DNA of 64,000 nucleotides, from assembly GCA_905178155.1 (NCBI GenBank), contig CAJINV010000023.1, forward strand, positions 274,722-338,721. Reading direction: 5' to 3'. The position numbers and the translations under genes were made by a program. The DNA comes from Amoebophrya sp. A120 (lineage: Eukaryota > Sar > Dinophyceae > Syndiniales > Amoebophryaceae). Positions 24,532 to 34,979 of the stretch are shown one piece after another; position 1 is the first letter of the stretch; each line of letters starts with the position of its first letter. Under the pieces are notes generated by a model. It saw only the letters and a program-made list of their open reading frames with translations. It was not told the origin of the DNA and did not search any database.

Positions 24532-24999
24532 TGTTGAAGTTGATGCGAAGCCAGACACCAACCCTACAATTTCAATTATATCTAGGCAGCAGTACCACAG
24601 CCCACTCTGCTGCTGTAGGTTTTTTGTTTTTCTGGAGGTGGTCGTAAAGACAACAATAAGACGACTTTCCTTGCAACATGATTGTAGTTTCGGAGGAACG
24701 AAAGATTCGCCGTAGTCTGATTTTTCTGGGGGTGTTGAGCACTAGCACTTCTACCAAATGAATTTATAGAACGGCTATGTCGTCGTTACTTCCCGTTCTG
24801 GAGATTCTGTAGTGCCAGAAGTTTTTGATTAAAGGACCTTCAAGCATGCTGATGCTAAAGCTAAAGTAGCTAGAGGAAGTATTAGGTGCGTCACGAATTC
24901 TTCCGAAGTTCGTTTGGCATCATCCCATAAATACCCGAAGCTACTGCCTCCCTGATATGAGCACTACAGATAGTATTCTTGTCGCTGTAGTACACTTTA

Positions 25000-25017
25000 T
25001 ACTTTCTTGATTATCAG
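25000..25017 (+). promoter_or_regulatory. Candidate trans-splice acceptor
   Basis: ACTTTATACTTTCTTGATTATCAG is pyrimidine-biased and ends in AG 64 nt before the ATG at 25081. In dinoflagellates the spliced leader is joined to such an AG. Candidate only. Confidence 0.3.
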
Positions 25018-25080
25018 TGTTGAAACCCGAACCGCAGTAGCACAGAATCAGCATATCCCTCCGACGAAAGAAATATCAAG

Positions 25081-27556
25081 ATGCTCGCACAAGTATTTTT
25101 GTTGGCTGATGATCTCCTCGGCTCGACAAGTGGGAATGCAAATCGGGAGGCGCAAGCAGGGATACTGTATTATCTGGGTTCCGCGGTCTGGGTTGCACTC
25201 TGCGTGATTTGGCTCGCGCTTTTGATGAAATTCGCCGAGGATCTGAACAGGCGGAGAGCTGCTCACCAGCTGCGACAATCTATAAGTAGAGGCGGCACAG
25301 CAACGCCGATCGCTTTTGGGACGGAGTTGGACTTCCCTCAAGACGGCTCCGAGAATCAAAATGCTGCTCCTCGGCATGCCAGATACTTCCTGGCCCGCGA
25401 CCGCGATCGTCAAGTAGCGGCTGCTCGTGAAGGTAGCGAGCCACCGGCGCCTCACGAAGACGTAAACTCGCCTACGGGAGCAGTGCCTGCTTCCAACAAG
25501 AATATGAGCATGGTCCTGGCAGTTGGAGATGAAATCCTTCCCAGTCCGCAGGACAGCACAAGCGGGAACACGCAGAGCCGCCTCCAGCACGGCGCCTCGG
25601 CTGTCCTCCATCGACTGACAGCTATTGCTACTGTGAGGATGCAGTTTGTCATCGGTGCGTCGGCTTTGATGCATGCGAGCCTTCTGAGCTACGACCTCTT
25701 GATTCTCCACTACTTGTGCACCCCGTTCATCGACAATCCATGTGTGTACCTGTGCATCGGACGCTGCCTTTTGGTGCTGCTCCACGCTGTGGCGAAGTCC
25801 GGCGCTTTTGAAGCTTTCCTCCGACAATGGGTCTTTCATCCGCGTATTCACGTGATCTTCGATTTCCGCCAGGCCTGGATGATATTCCTTGTTTACGCCG
25901 ATCGCGTGCGCGACATCGGCAAGTACCTTGCTGCCGAAGATCCGGGTCGAATTGAAACGGAAAAAGTTTTCGTTCGCTTCAGTGACATGAATGGCCAGAC
26001 CGTTGCCGACGGCCAAAGCGACGCGGATTTGCTATCCACAGCGGATGGGAGAAAAGCGGAGTTCTACCGACTTGCAACCAACGTACTAAACGACCTGTCC
26101 CTGCGCGCGGATCTCGAGTCTGCCCTCGAAAAAGTCGACAGCCCGTTTCTGCATGTGGATCTCAGCATGCCGCAGATCGAAGGCTGGCGCGTCGGCCGGC
26201 GGTACCGTGTGATCTTTCGAAGAGAGGTCATGGAGCAATCGTCGAAAACAGGCGGTGGATTAGTCGGACCAAAAACCATGGAGATCCGCGTCTACTCCAG
26301 CGGCAGGGCAATGATCACTGTGGACGGGAAAAAGCACGGCGACGCAGGAAGCATTGCAGCCTGGCACGCCGTCCACGACCTGCGTCGTAACAACAAGGGG
26401 CGGTCCGCGCCTGCGTATTTGCTGGTTACGTGTTTCGGAAACAACTTTGCGATGCGCTGTGACAATCATACATGTTCTTGCCCCTGTAAACGAGAGATAT
26501 GCTTGGAACGCGTTATGTTATTGAACAACGGGAGAAACGCTTGCAGCGCTGAGAATTGTTGTGAATCAAAACTTAAACAGGTTTAAATGGCTGCGGGAAA
26601 GCATGCGCCGTTCATCTTACAGCGATTTTCTAACAGCAGTTGACCGACCCGAGTGGACAGCTCCTCGTATCTCCTACACCATCGAGGAACAGCGGTCCGG
26701 TGAGCCACAGCCACCGTCTGCTCCGCATGAAATTGACGATAACTCGCTTTCCGACACGAACTACATCGCGACCTTGTATGTTCTACCGCGCTTCCAGCTC
26801 GGCGCTAGTGGCTTGCACGACGACACGGCCGCACGGCCAGACGCGGCGGAGCGAGACCAGCAATACGCTGAGGCGTGTGCCTTTGTGCAGGCAGTCCAGC
26901 AGTTTACCAAGGTGTACGCTACCCACTCGACCGAGGATTTAAAATCAACCGGGCTGTTGGGCTTCGACGCGGATGATGACGAACTTGTCCGACACTACTA
27001 CAACGCAATAGCGTCCTCCGACGCAGCCGTCTTCAAAAACTTCGAGCACCCCTGCGTTGTCATCCCGAGAAGGACCCGAAACGGAGGCTCACGACTCCGA
27101 CAGTACGCCGCTTTTCAATGGTACTACCACGGAAATTGGGACTTCACCTCCCCCGCCGGAACCACCGCAGCACACCTCTCGTACGAGCACTACAGGGCAA
27201 AGCTCTTTGATGAGAGCCAATGGATTCGGGCAGCGCACTACATGCGATTTCGGCGGAGCGACGAAATGCGACCGCAACGACAACGGGACACGAATACCCA
27301 GCACGATGATCGCACGGGGCAGACCGGAGATGAAGGCTACAGCTTGGCTTTCTACTCCGAAGACGAACTTGCCGCGGAAGTGGGAGAGGAAGAGCAGGTC
27401 GGGGAGGCAGCAGGTGGAACCCAGAAGTTGGCAACGGTGGAAATGAAGGTCCTGACGAAGTTTGACGCCGCAAAAGCATCTACATCACGCGAGCCACCGA
27501 CCCGGGCCCAGATGCTGCGCGGGTACGAGCGCCATTTCGTCAAGTATCTGTCGTAA
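25081..27556 (+). CDS. Membrane protein of unknown family, paralogue A
   Basis: Two exons, 25081-26414 and 26581-27556, joined by a canonical GT-AG intron (GTATTT...ACAG, 166 nt), give 769 aa. Residues about 24-45 form one transmembrane segment, and about 182-232 hold one or two more. From about residue 297 a domain shared with the gene at 37986-40873 begins: FVRFSD, then SPFLHVD, GWxxGxRYRVxFRxEV, then EIRxYSSGRAxxTxDGxKHG. The second exon is acidic near its end and finishes with the pattern RGYERHFVKYLS. The conserved domain and intron position in both copies are strong evidence for a real gene. I know no family with this combination, so no function is assigned. Confidence 0.75.
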
Positions 27557-28544
27557 AAGATCGCGGATGACACACGACAACACAGGGTCGCACTCACACC
27601 TTTGCATTTTTATATCTCTTCGCTCTACTACAACAAATATTGGTTTTGAATTTTCCGAATTATAGGAATAGCCGTCATTCGAAAAGTGAAAAAGTGTGTT
27701 TTTGCGTGAAACCACACCAAAATCGTAGATCATGTTTTTTGTACAATTGATACCGTATCAAAGTTGGCTGATTCTAGTAGTGCGCGAAAAAGGTAAGTAG
27801 GTTCGTACTGTATGATTGTATTTGCCTCGGTTTGAAGTGCTGCGCCGAAAACGTAACTTTACTCTGTTTCTTTCCGATCTCGATCATCTAGTTTTTTATT
27901 AATTTAAGCGACAAACGAATCTTCGCGCTCATTTGATGTGCCGCGACAAACTGTGCGAAAAAATGTATCCAAATCTGTTTCGATCATCTCTGTAGTGGCA
28001 CACTAAAATAACCGATTTTCTTGCCCATTCTCGAATAAGCCCCTGCAGCGCCAGCGGGAAACCAAAAAACTATAGAAGCTTGACCGGGCGAGTTGCCAAA
28101 AATGAACATCAGCAGCAAAGAGTGCGCAGCAAAGAGATTGTCGTGCTGCGTCTGGAGAATAATCGCAGGTAGGCAGAAAAGACTCACACCTTCACGTAAT
28201 GGGTTGGCTGCCTGCTCTACCTGTTGCGTTGTTCTGTTGTTGATGAGGATCGCCGTTCGTTGTGTTGTTTGCCTTCCTGACACTACTTGGTCTTGGACCT
28301 CGCGGGAACATGAGTGGCAGACTTGTCACTCACGACTAGTTCAGTTCCTCAAAACTGCACTGCATTGTTCCGCTTAACAAGTCTGTATCACGTGTTTTTG
28401 TGTTACTGTGTGTTTTAATTTCGTCAAAGAAAAGCCAACTCCTTCAGCCGGAGTCAGAGCGTTCGCGATTTCCATTTAAGTATGTTATTTCGGCAGTGCT
28501 AAAATTGGCATCATAACAAAAGTCGTAATTTTCTGCATCTTGTC
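27557..28544. other. AT-rich spacer
   Basis: No gene or element recognised between the end of paralogue A and satellite array II. The open frame at 28093-28377 has no motif or signal. Confidence 0.5.
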
Positions 28545-30720
28545 GTGCCTTTGGTACCTACCACCGGGGATGAAGGAGCGGAGGCAAAGTGGCTGATAGG
28601 GAAAGTCCAAGCTAGGCCCTGTAAACAAGTACGTTTGCAAATGTTTTTTTTGCTCCAGAAGTAGCCGGAAAACAAGGAAACATCTTTTCCGCGACGTGCT
28701 ACTCTGCTTCCAGTGGACTTGCTCAAAGATTCCACTGCCCTCCGTATATTCTTCTCCAATGTCTACCACAGCATGCGGAGATGTGTTGTATAGTTTCGCT
28801 TTCGAAATGTTGAAAATCAAGCCACAAACCAAAGACAACACCTGTCGCATGTCATGGCGCGTGTCTTCGAGCCCGGCGGAGGGGTAGCGGAGACCAAATC
28901 GCAAACAGCAATAGTCTAATGTAGGTCGTGCGAGAAAATGTTCTCGCGAATTTTGATTTTTTGTTTCAAAATCCGCACCCACAGATAACATATGTTTCCC
29001 GCATGGTGCTCTGATCCCGGTTGACCTTCTCAAGGCCTCCGCTGCCCCTCCGTAGTGTGGGCCAATATTTACCCCAGCATGCGGAATAGATGTTTTTTTG
29101 ATCTCGGTTTGAAAATGTTGAAAATCATACACCAAACCTAAAAGAACTTTCGCCGCCTGGTATGGCGCGTTTGGTAGATCCCGCCGGAGGGGTAGCGGAG
29201 GCCAAGTGGCTACCAGTAGTAGTCCAATTTAGGTCGTGCGAGAAAATGTTCTCGCGAGTTGTGACTTTTTGGTCCAAAATCCGCACCAACCTAAAATATA
29301 TGCTTTCCGCATGCTGCTCTGGTTTTGTTGGACCTCCTCGAGGCCTCCGCTGCCCCTCCGTAGTCTTGACCAATGTCTACCATAGCATGCCGATTCAAGG
29401 CGTTTTTGATTTCGGCCTCAAAATGTTGAAAAGCTATGCCCAAATCAAAAACAACATTCGCCGCATGATACGGCGCGTTTGGTCGAGCCCGCCGGAGGGG
29501 TAGCGGAGGCCAAGTGGCGAGCAGTGGTAGTCCAATTTAGGCCGTGCGAGAAAATATTATCGCGACGTGCATTTTTTTGGTCAAAAAGCCGCATCAACGC
29601 AAAATATATGTTTTCCGCACAGTACTCTGATCCCGACTGATCTCCTCGTAGCCTCCGCTGCCCCTCCGTAGTGTGGGCCAATATTTACCCCAGCATGCGG
29701 AATAGATGTTTTTTTGATCTCGGTTTGAAAATGTTGAAAATCATACACCAAACCTAAAAGAACTTTCGCCGCCTGGTATGGCGCGTTTGGTAGATCCCGC
29801 CGGAGGGGTAGCGGAGGCCAAGTGGCTACCAGTAGTAGTCCAATTTAGGTCGTGCGAGAAAATGTTCTCGCGAGTTGTGATTTTTTGGTCCAAAATCCGC
29901 ACCAACATAAAATATATGCTTTCCGCATGCTGCTCTGGTTTTGTTGGACCTCCTCGAGGCCTCCGCTGCCCCTCCGTAGTCTTGACCAATGTCTACCATA
30001 GCATGCCGATTCAAGGCGTTTTTGATTTCGGCCTCAAAATGTTGAAAAGCTATGCCCAAATCAAAAACAACATTCGCCGCATGATACGGCGCGTTTGGTC
30101 GAGCCCGCCGGAGGGGTAGCGGAGGCCAAGTGGCGAGCAGTGGTAGTCCAATTTAGGCCGTGCGAGAAAATATTATCGCGACGTGCATTTTTTTGGTCAA
30201 AAAGCCGCATCAACGCAAAATATATGTTTTCCGCACAGTACTCTGATCCCGACTGATCTCCTCGTAGCCTCCGCTGCCCCTCCGTAGTGTGGGCCAATAT
30301 TTACCCCAGCATGCGGAATAGATGTTTTTTTGATTTCGGTTTGAAAATGTTGAAAATCATGCACCAAACCTAAAAGAACTTTCGCCGCATGGTATCGCGC
30401 GTTTGGTAGATCCCGCCGGAGGGGTAGCGGAGGCCAAGTGGCTACCAGTAGTAGTCCAATTTAGGTCGTGCGAGAAAATGTTCTCGCGAGTTGTGATTTT
30501 TTGGTCCAAAATCCGCACCAACGTAAAATATATGTTTTCCGCATGCTGCTCTGGTTTCGTTAGACCTCCTCGAGGCCTCCGCTGCCCCTCCGTAGTCTGG
30601 ACCAATGTCTGCCGAAGCATGCGAAATAGATGTCCTAGTCTTTTTGGCTTTGATTATTTCAAAATGCTGGAATTCAGTCTCCAAACCAAGAACAACACTC
30701 GCCGTATGGCATGGCGCATG
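28545..30720. repeat. 308-bp satellite, array II, with 616-bp dimers
   Basis: Cores (GGAGGGGTAGCGGAGRCC) start at 28878, 29186, 29494, 29802, 30110 and 30418, exactly 308 bp apart, with a degenerate one at 28570. Units alternate: 29186, 29802 and 30418 share TTTGGTAGATCC before the core, while 29494 and 30110 share TTTGGTCGAGCC. The 29041-29656 and 29657-30272 stretches look almost identical, so the higher-order unit is 616 bp. Each monomer has the core, a central GAGAAAATGTTCTC palindrome, and the complementary core 156 bp on. Open frames here repeat with the satellite and are not genes. Confidence 0.92.
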
Positions 30721-30760
30721 TAGTGCGGCTCAACGTCGCTGGACATCAAAGTTGAATGAA

Positions 30761-32753
30761 ATGGCGCAACGGCATGACGACCCACGAAACCAAGACTATC
30801 GCAAAAGAAAGCGGCGTTTGCTGAGCCTGAAGCTGAGCAGCAGCTTCCTTGTGTTGCTACTTATATTTCCGCTGCGAACCGTCGGAATATGCGAATTGGG
30901 TTGCAGTCTTCCGTAGGGATTGCAGCAAATGTATTTGTATCGCCATCGCGTTAGTAGTAAAAATGCATCGCCGCGACAGATAAATTTTTTCAAAAGCAAA
31001 AATGAAATCTTCATCTGTAATGCTGATATATGAATAAATAGCCTCAGGCGGCAAGGAGGTATCGCAATCAGTACGGGCGCGATACTTTTGCACAGGATAT
31101 TCCACTCCAGAGCCCGTGCGACGGGACTTTCGTTTCCCTACGAACACACGGAAGAGGCGTTCGCATTCGCGATGATCTCCAGGTGCCGGCAGCTCAAGGT
31201 GAAGCGGTTCAGGTTTTCAGAAATGACAGAATTTCCGCCGCTCGACGTCCTGGTGACCACGACAAAGAAAAAGAAGCCCTAAGTGGTACTGGTCCCGCAG
31301 CTGCTTCTGAAGATGAAAATACATCTGAACTTTTCTACTTCGAGATCGTCTGTCGTGGTTACGACTCGATTGCCGAAACTGCCCATGAAAGCGCAAGCGG
31401 GTACGTGTTCTTCAGCCTGTGCAATGGGTCCCCGTTTTACTACCGGAGATTTTGCGAGCCCGGGCTGCTGTCGTGGTTGGATGTGTACAGTCCCCTCGGG
31501 TTTATGTTCGTGATGTTTTCGGATTTGCAAAACACGTGGCTTTTCCGTCCCGTGCGAAACGTGGTCGCGCCAAAGTTAGAAAATGGACCACGACCAGGCC
31601 ACGTCGGTCCAGACGAAGCTCTGAGTATGACTCAGAGGACAAGCCGCGACCTGATGACCGCAACTTCCGCCTCCATCCGCAGAAAAAATACGAATAATGT
31701 GCGGCTCTTTCGCTTCGTCAAGCATGGGGATGTTGCGACCAGTGACAACGCCGCCACACAGAGGTATAACGGCAAGTACAACGGCGGATTGTTCTACGAA
31801 CGCTTGAGACACTTCGTGACCGTGCGCGGACGCTGGCAGCGAGAAAATAAACTTGTCGCGCAAGAGGACCAAGACAAAGGCTACTTTCTCCTAGATGCCG
31901 ACTGCCTGCACGTGCGAAGCCAGATTCCGCTCTACGGCTCGAGGAACGACGCGGAAGACGCTTTTGACGTCGCACTCGGCGTCTACGCAAGAGACCAGCA
32001 AGTGCCTTGGATCCGACGACCAGGGGAAGACGAGCCACCTAGCGGGCCGACTTCTAGGGAAACACTACAAGGACAACTTCTATTGGATTCACCACCTCCG
32101 CGAAATGTTGCAACAGGCAGGAGCGACTCGAAGTCGTCGGCAGTGGGTACTAGTCGGAGGCACGATGTTGACGAGGACGGCTGTCCCCTTTTCACGACAA
32201 ACAATCTGCTCCGACAGATGCGGGCACTGGAGTTCGAGGAAAAGGCTTTCGGGTGGTCGTCCTCCTTTTCAAGGGGTAGATCAGCGTGGTGGAGCGGGGC
32301 GAACGCCAAATCTTCCGAGCAGACAAAGGCGAGCGGTGAAGCAGACAGCATCGACAAAGACAGAGCTCCGCCGCATTGTCTATGATTTGCGAACATGGCT
32401 GGGTCTGGAACAGTGCAAACTTGTCGTGACGGTGGCTCGTCTGAATCATGACGAAAATCTGTACTGCATGAGCAACGGAAGCAGTCTCATTCTCAGACAG
32501 CTTCCGTTGCTACTCGGAGGAGAGGACATTTCTCATTCAGGATAGGCAAGAAGAACTCCTCGTGAAGAGACCCAGACATAGTTGCCATACATACTTTCTG
32601 TTGCGACTCAACGGCGGATTTCTCTTCGTGAAAGCAAACGCAAAGGGCAAGCAGTACCTGCAGCTCGTGCAGGAATTAAGCGCCTACTTCATGCGGGTTG
32701 GCGATTGCAATCCAGGCGCGGCAGTGACCCTCGAGACGCACAGAAGCCTATGA
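30761..32753 (+). CDS. Unknown secreted or membrane-anchored protein, 527 aa
   Basis: Three exons, 30761-30913, 31105-32380 and 32599-32753, join in frame across two introner elements. The start is MAQRHDDPRN, then a Lys/Arg cluster, then LSSSFLVLLLIFPL, which is a signal peptide or signal anchor. The long middle exon is open for 425 codons and contains aromatic-rich stretches (FYFEIVCRGYDS, GSPFYYRRFC). FVMFSDLQN faintly recalls the FVRFSDL of the paralogues on either side, but the rest does not align by eye, so I make no family claim. It sits directly after satellite array II. Function unknown. Confidence 0.65.
30914..31099. mobile_element. Introner element, family F2
   Basis: 186 bp. The 5' end TAGGGATTGCAGCAAATG is diverged; the 3' end GCGATACTTTTGCACAGGATA is typical. 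TTCCG (30909-30913) faces TTCCA (31100-31104). Removal joins the signal-peptide exon to the long exon in frame (CTT-CCG-CTC). Confidence 0.75.
32381..32593. mobile_element. Introner element, diverged family F1
   Basis: 213 bp. The ends are TATGATTTGCGAACATGGCT (then GGGTCTGG) and the complement ending CCATACATA. The flanks TTGTC and CTTTC match at 3 of 5 bases. Removal with 5 nt joins exons in frame (TGT-CTG-TTG). Confidence 0.7.
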
Positions 32754-33255
32754 GGGTGCACAACTACCTCCTACTTCCTCTCATTTGTGATGCAGATGCA
32801 CGTCCATGAACATCAATTATACAGGTGTTGGCAAGAATCAGAGTACACGCTCCGCATGACAACTGGATGCGGTATGTTGCCTGACAAATGAGGAGAAGGG
32901 GGAGTGGCAGTTGCGCACTCTCATCAAACTTGTTGAGAATGCAGAAGGAATTTCAAGAAAGAGAGGAGCCTGCAAGTATCCTGAGGAAAGACGTTCCCAC
33001 CCCGTAGGAATGATGAGGAGGGCGTGGATTTTGCTACAAAGATCAACGTGCTACTGCTATTCTGGACCTGGACGTGGACGTTGCGCATGACAACTTTGAA
33101 TTCGCATCGTCATAGGGAGTACCTAGCTAGTCAGTACGGCTACACCACGAATCGATCTTGACATGCTGATTACTTACAGCAGGAGAACTTCCAAAAAACA
33201 ACGTAGGGGTAGAGCGATATTTTTCCACTGAAAAGCAGGTTCTACTTTCCCGCTG
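32754..33255. other. Spacer between two co-directional frames
   Basis: No element with matching ends was found, so I cannot show that the genes on either side are one. GCATGACAAC-type boxes, like those inside introner elements, occur near 32858 and 33088. Confidence 0.35.
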
Positions 33256-34781
33256 ATGCGAAAGTATTTTCCCGAATTTTTTGAGGACCCGGCGTACGGC
33301 TTGCTCGTAAATCGCGCGTTCCGTGGACCGGACCAAGCGGCCTTTGCGCATCTTCTCTTGCCCCCAACACAAGGTAGAAACAGCGTCACTGGTGTCGCGG
33401 CTGCAAAAAATGCGACAACAAACAACGCCGAGCGCCGAAAGCTGCGTGTTGACCTCTTGCAAAGGCTGATGGAGTTTCTGAACGCGGAGACAAACGCTTG
33501 GCCGCTGTTGGACTTTTTCAACACTGACAGAAACGTAAAGACTTCGCCCGATACGTTTTTGGCGCTTCAACACAACGACCACTTCTTCCCAGACTCTGTA
33601 AAAACGAGTAACCCAGAGATCGCGAGAGCGCGACTACTTCCTATCGATCGAGTGCTACACTCGGACTCGCTCTCCGATTCCGGCGCCCTCGCACCCTACA
33701 CCTACGCCGTGCATCTGAAGGGCAAGCGCTTTTTCGAGAGTTCATTGAAGATGGACGCTTTGATAAAATGCTACGCAGTGTTTGCGCACGACTTTCACGA
33801 GCGGCGCAAGCGAATAGTAGACAAGCCACCATCGCCTACTTTTTCAGCTAGCTCCGACGAGGAGGGGGAAGAAAGTCGGTTCTTGATTGCTCCCCCCACC
33901 ACTTTTTCCGGATTGATGCAGGCTGCGGTGAGGTTCGTGACAAGTACAAGATCGACACGGGGAAAAATGCAATTGACTGCACCGCACGGACAAGAGCCAG
34001 GGGTTGCTTCTGCGGCTGGCCCCCGCGGACTACAGAGAAGTCGTCGCGAAGACATGCGATTTGCGGAGAAGCTGCAGCGGTTTCGGAACGCAACGAGAAT
34101 AAATCCCAAAACTTTCTTTCCACCGGAAAGCAAGAGAAGCAACAAGCTAGAGCTTTGGGACGATAGCCGGGGCACGGTGGTGGAAGTATTTGCAAAGAAC
34201 AGCGCGCAAAACAACTCGTCTGCTGAAGCGATAGGATCTTCGCCCAAGTCTCCGTCTAGAGATAAATCATCATCTTGGGGCACGTGGTATCCATTGGAGG
34301 AAAGGTATCGTGCTAGTACACGTCACATGTCGATAAATTTTCCAAGAAGGAAAGGTGAAATGCTTGCTGCTGAGTTAAGCAGTGGGAAACCAGATCTGTC
34401 ATGCTTATGCTGTACTGGAACTGATAACTACTACATCTACAATTGGTACGGGCACGATACTTGTTTTGCCTTGGACACGTGGCAAATGCGGCGCGCTTCC
34501 TGTGCTCGGTTTGCCCAAATGGTGGCATCAACAGAACTATGACTTGCAAAAGCATCGCACTCGTATAAATGCGTATACAAATTTTCTCAGCGTGAGAAAT
34601 AAAATTTGTGATGCGGATTTACCTTGACACAAAAATTTGTAAACCATGATTGCAATTACTACGAGTACTATATTTTTGCACAGGATAGGAACGCAGAGTC
34701 ACATGGAACTGGCAGAGTCTCGCGCTTTGGCTCAAGTACGCAATGTCTGCAGAAATGCTCGCTGTAGGACAGTGGAGATAG
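33256..34781 (+). CDS. Unknown acidic/basic protein, 391 aa
   Basis: Exons 33256-34287, 34483-34537 and 34693-34781 join in frame across two introner elements, the middle exon being only 55 nt. The ATG follows an in-frame TGA 27 nt upstream. There is no signal peptide. The protein opens MRKYFPEFFEDPAYG, has a charged helical middle (KRFFESSLKMDAL...HERRKR), a Ser/Glu run and a basic stretch. The C-terminal exon predicted by the duplication rule ends in AVGQWR. Reading straight through the second element would give a different tail, so the rule changes the predicted protein. I do not recognise the family. It could belong with the preceding gene as one transcript. Confidence 0.55.
34288..34477. 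mobile_element. Introner element, family F2, open in frame
   Basis: 190 bp. The ends are TATCCATTGGAGGAAAGG (then TATCGTGC) and GGCACGATACTTGTTTTGCC ending GGACA. CGTGG flanks both sides (34283-34287 and 34478-34482). Element plus duplication is 195 nt and has no in-frame stop, so retention would add 65 residues. Confidence 0.85.
34538..34687. mobile_element. Introner element, family F2
   Basis: 150 bp, TATGACTTGCAAAAGCATCG to TTTTTGCACAGGATA. AGAAC faces GGAAC. Internal TTTGTGATGC box. Removal keeps the frame into a short C-terminal exon. Confidence 0.85.
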
Positions 34782-34979
34782 TACGGCGAGGCCGGGTCAG
34801 ATATCAATTTTTTCACACCGAGAGCACAGAGCAATATGGGATCAACCGCAAAGGACATCGAAAAAAGGTTGTAAAAAATTGATGCACCTTGCGCGATAAA
34901 CTAATACCCAGGGCTTCAGTGATCTAAATCAAAATCATCCGAGACGCACTTCCATTCATCTTGTCGAACAGTAATAACT

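Larger units (their letters stand above)
23627..25080. other. Mostly non-coding spacer
   Basis: Apart from a possible small secreted protein at 24262-24531, nothing is supported. A frame at 23789-24076 lacks an ATG start and any motif. A pyrimidine-rich tract ending in CAG (about 25000-25017) precedes the next gene. Confidence 0.4.

Noticed and set aside
29162-30119. Two nearly identical 113-codon frames
   Set aside because: They are 616 bp apart, follow the satellite period, overlap open frames on the other strand and have no independent coding signal.
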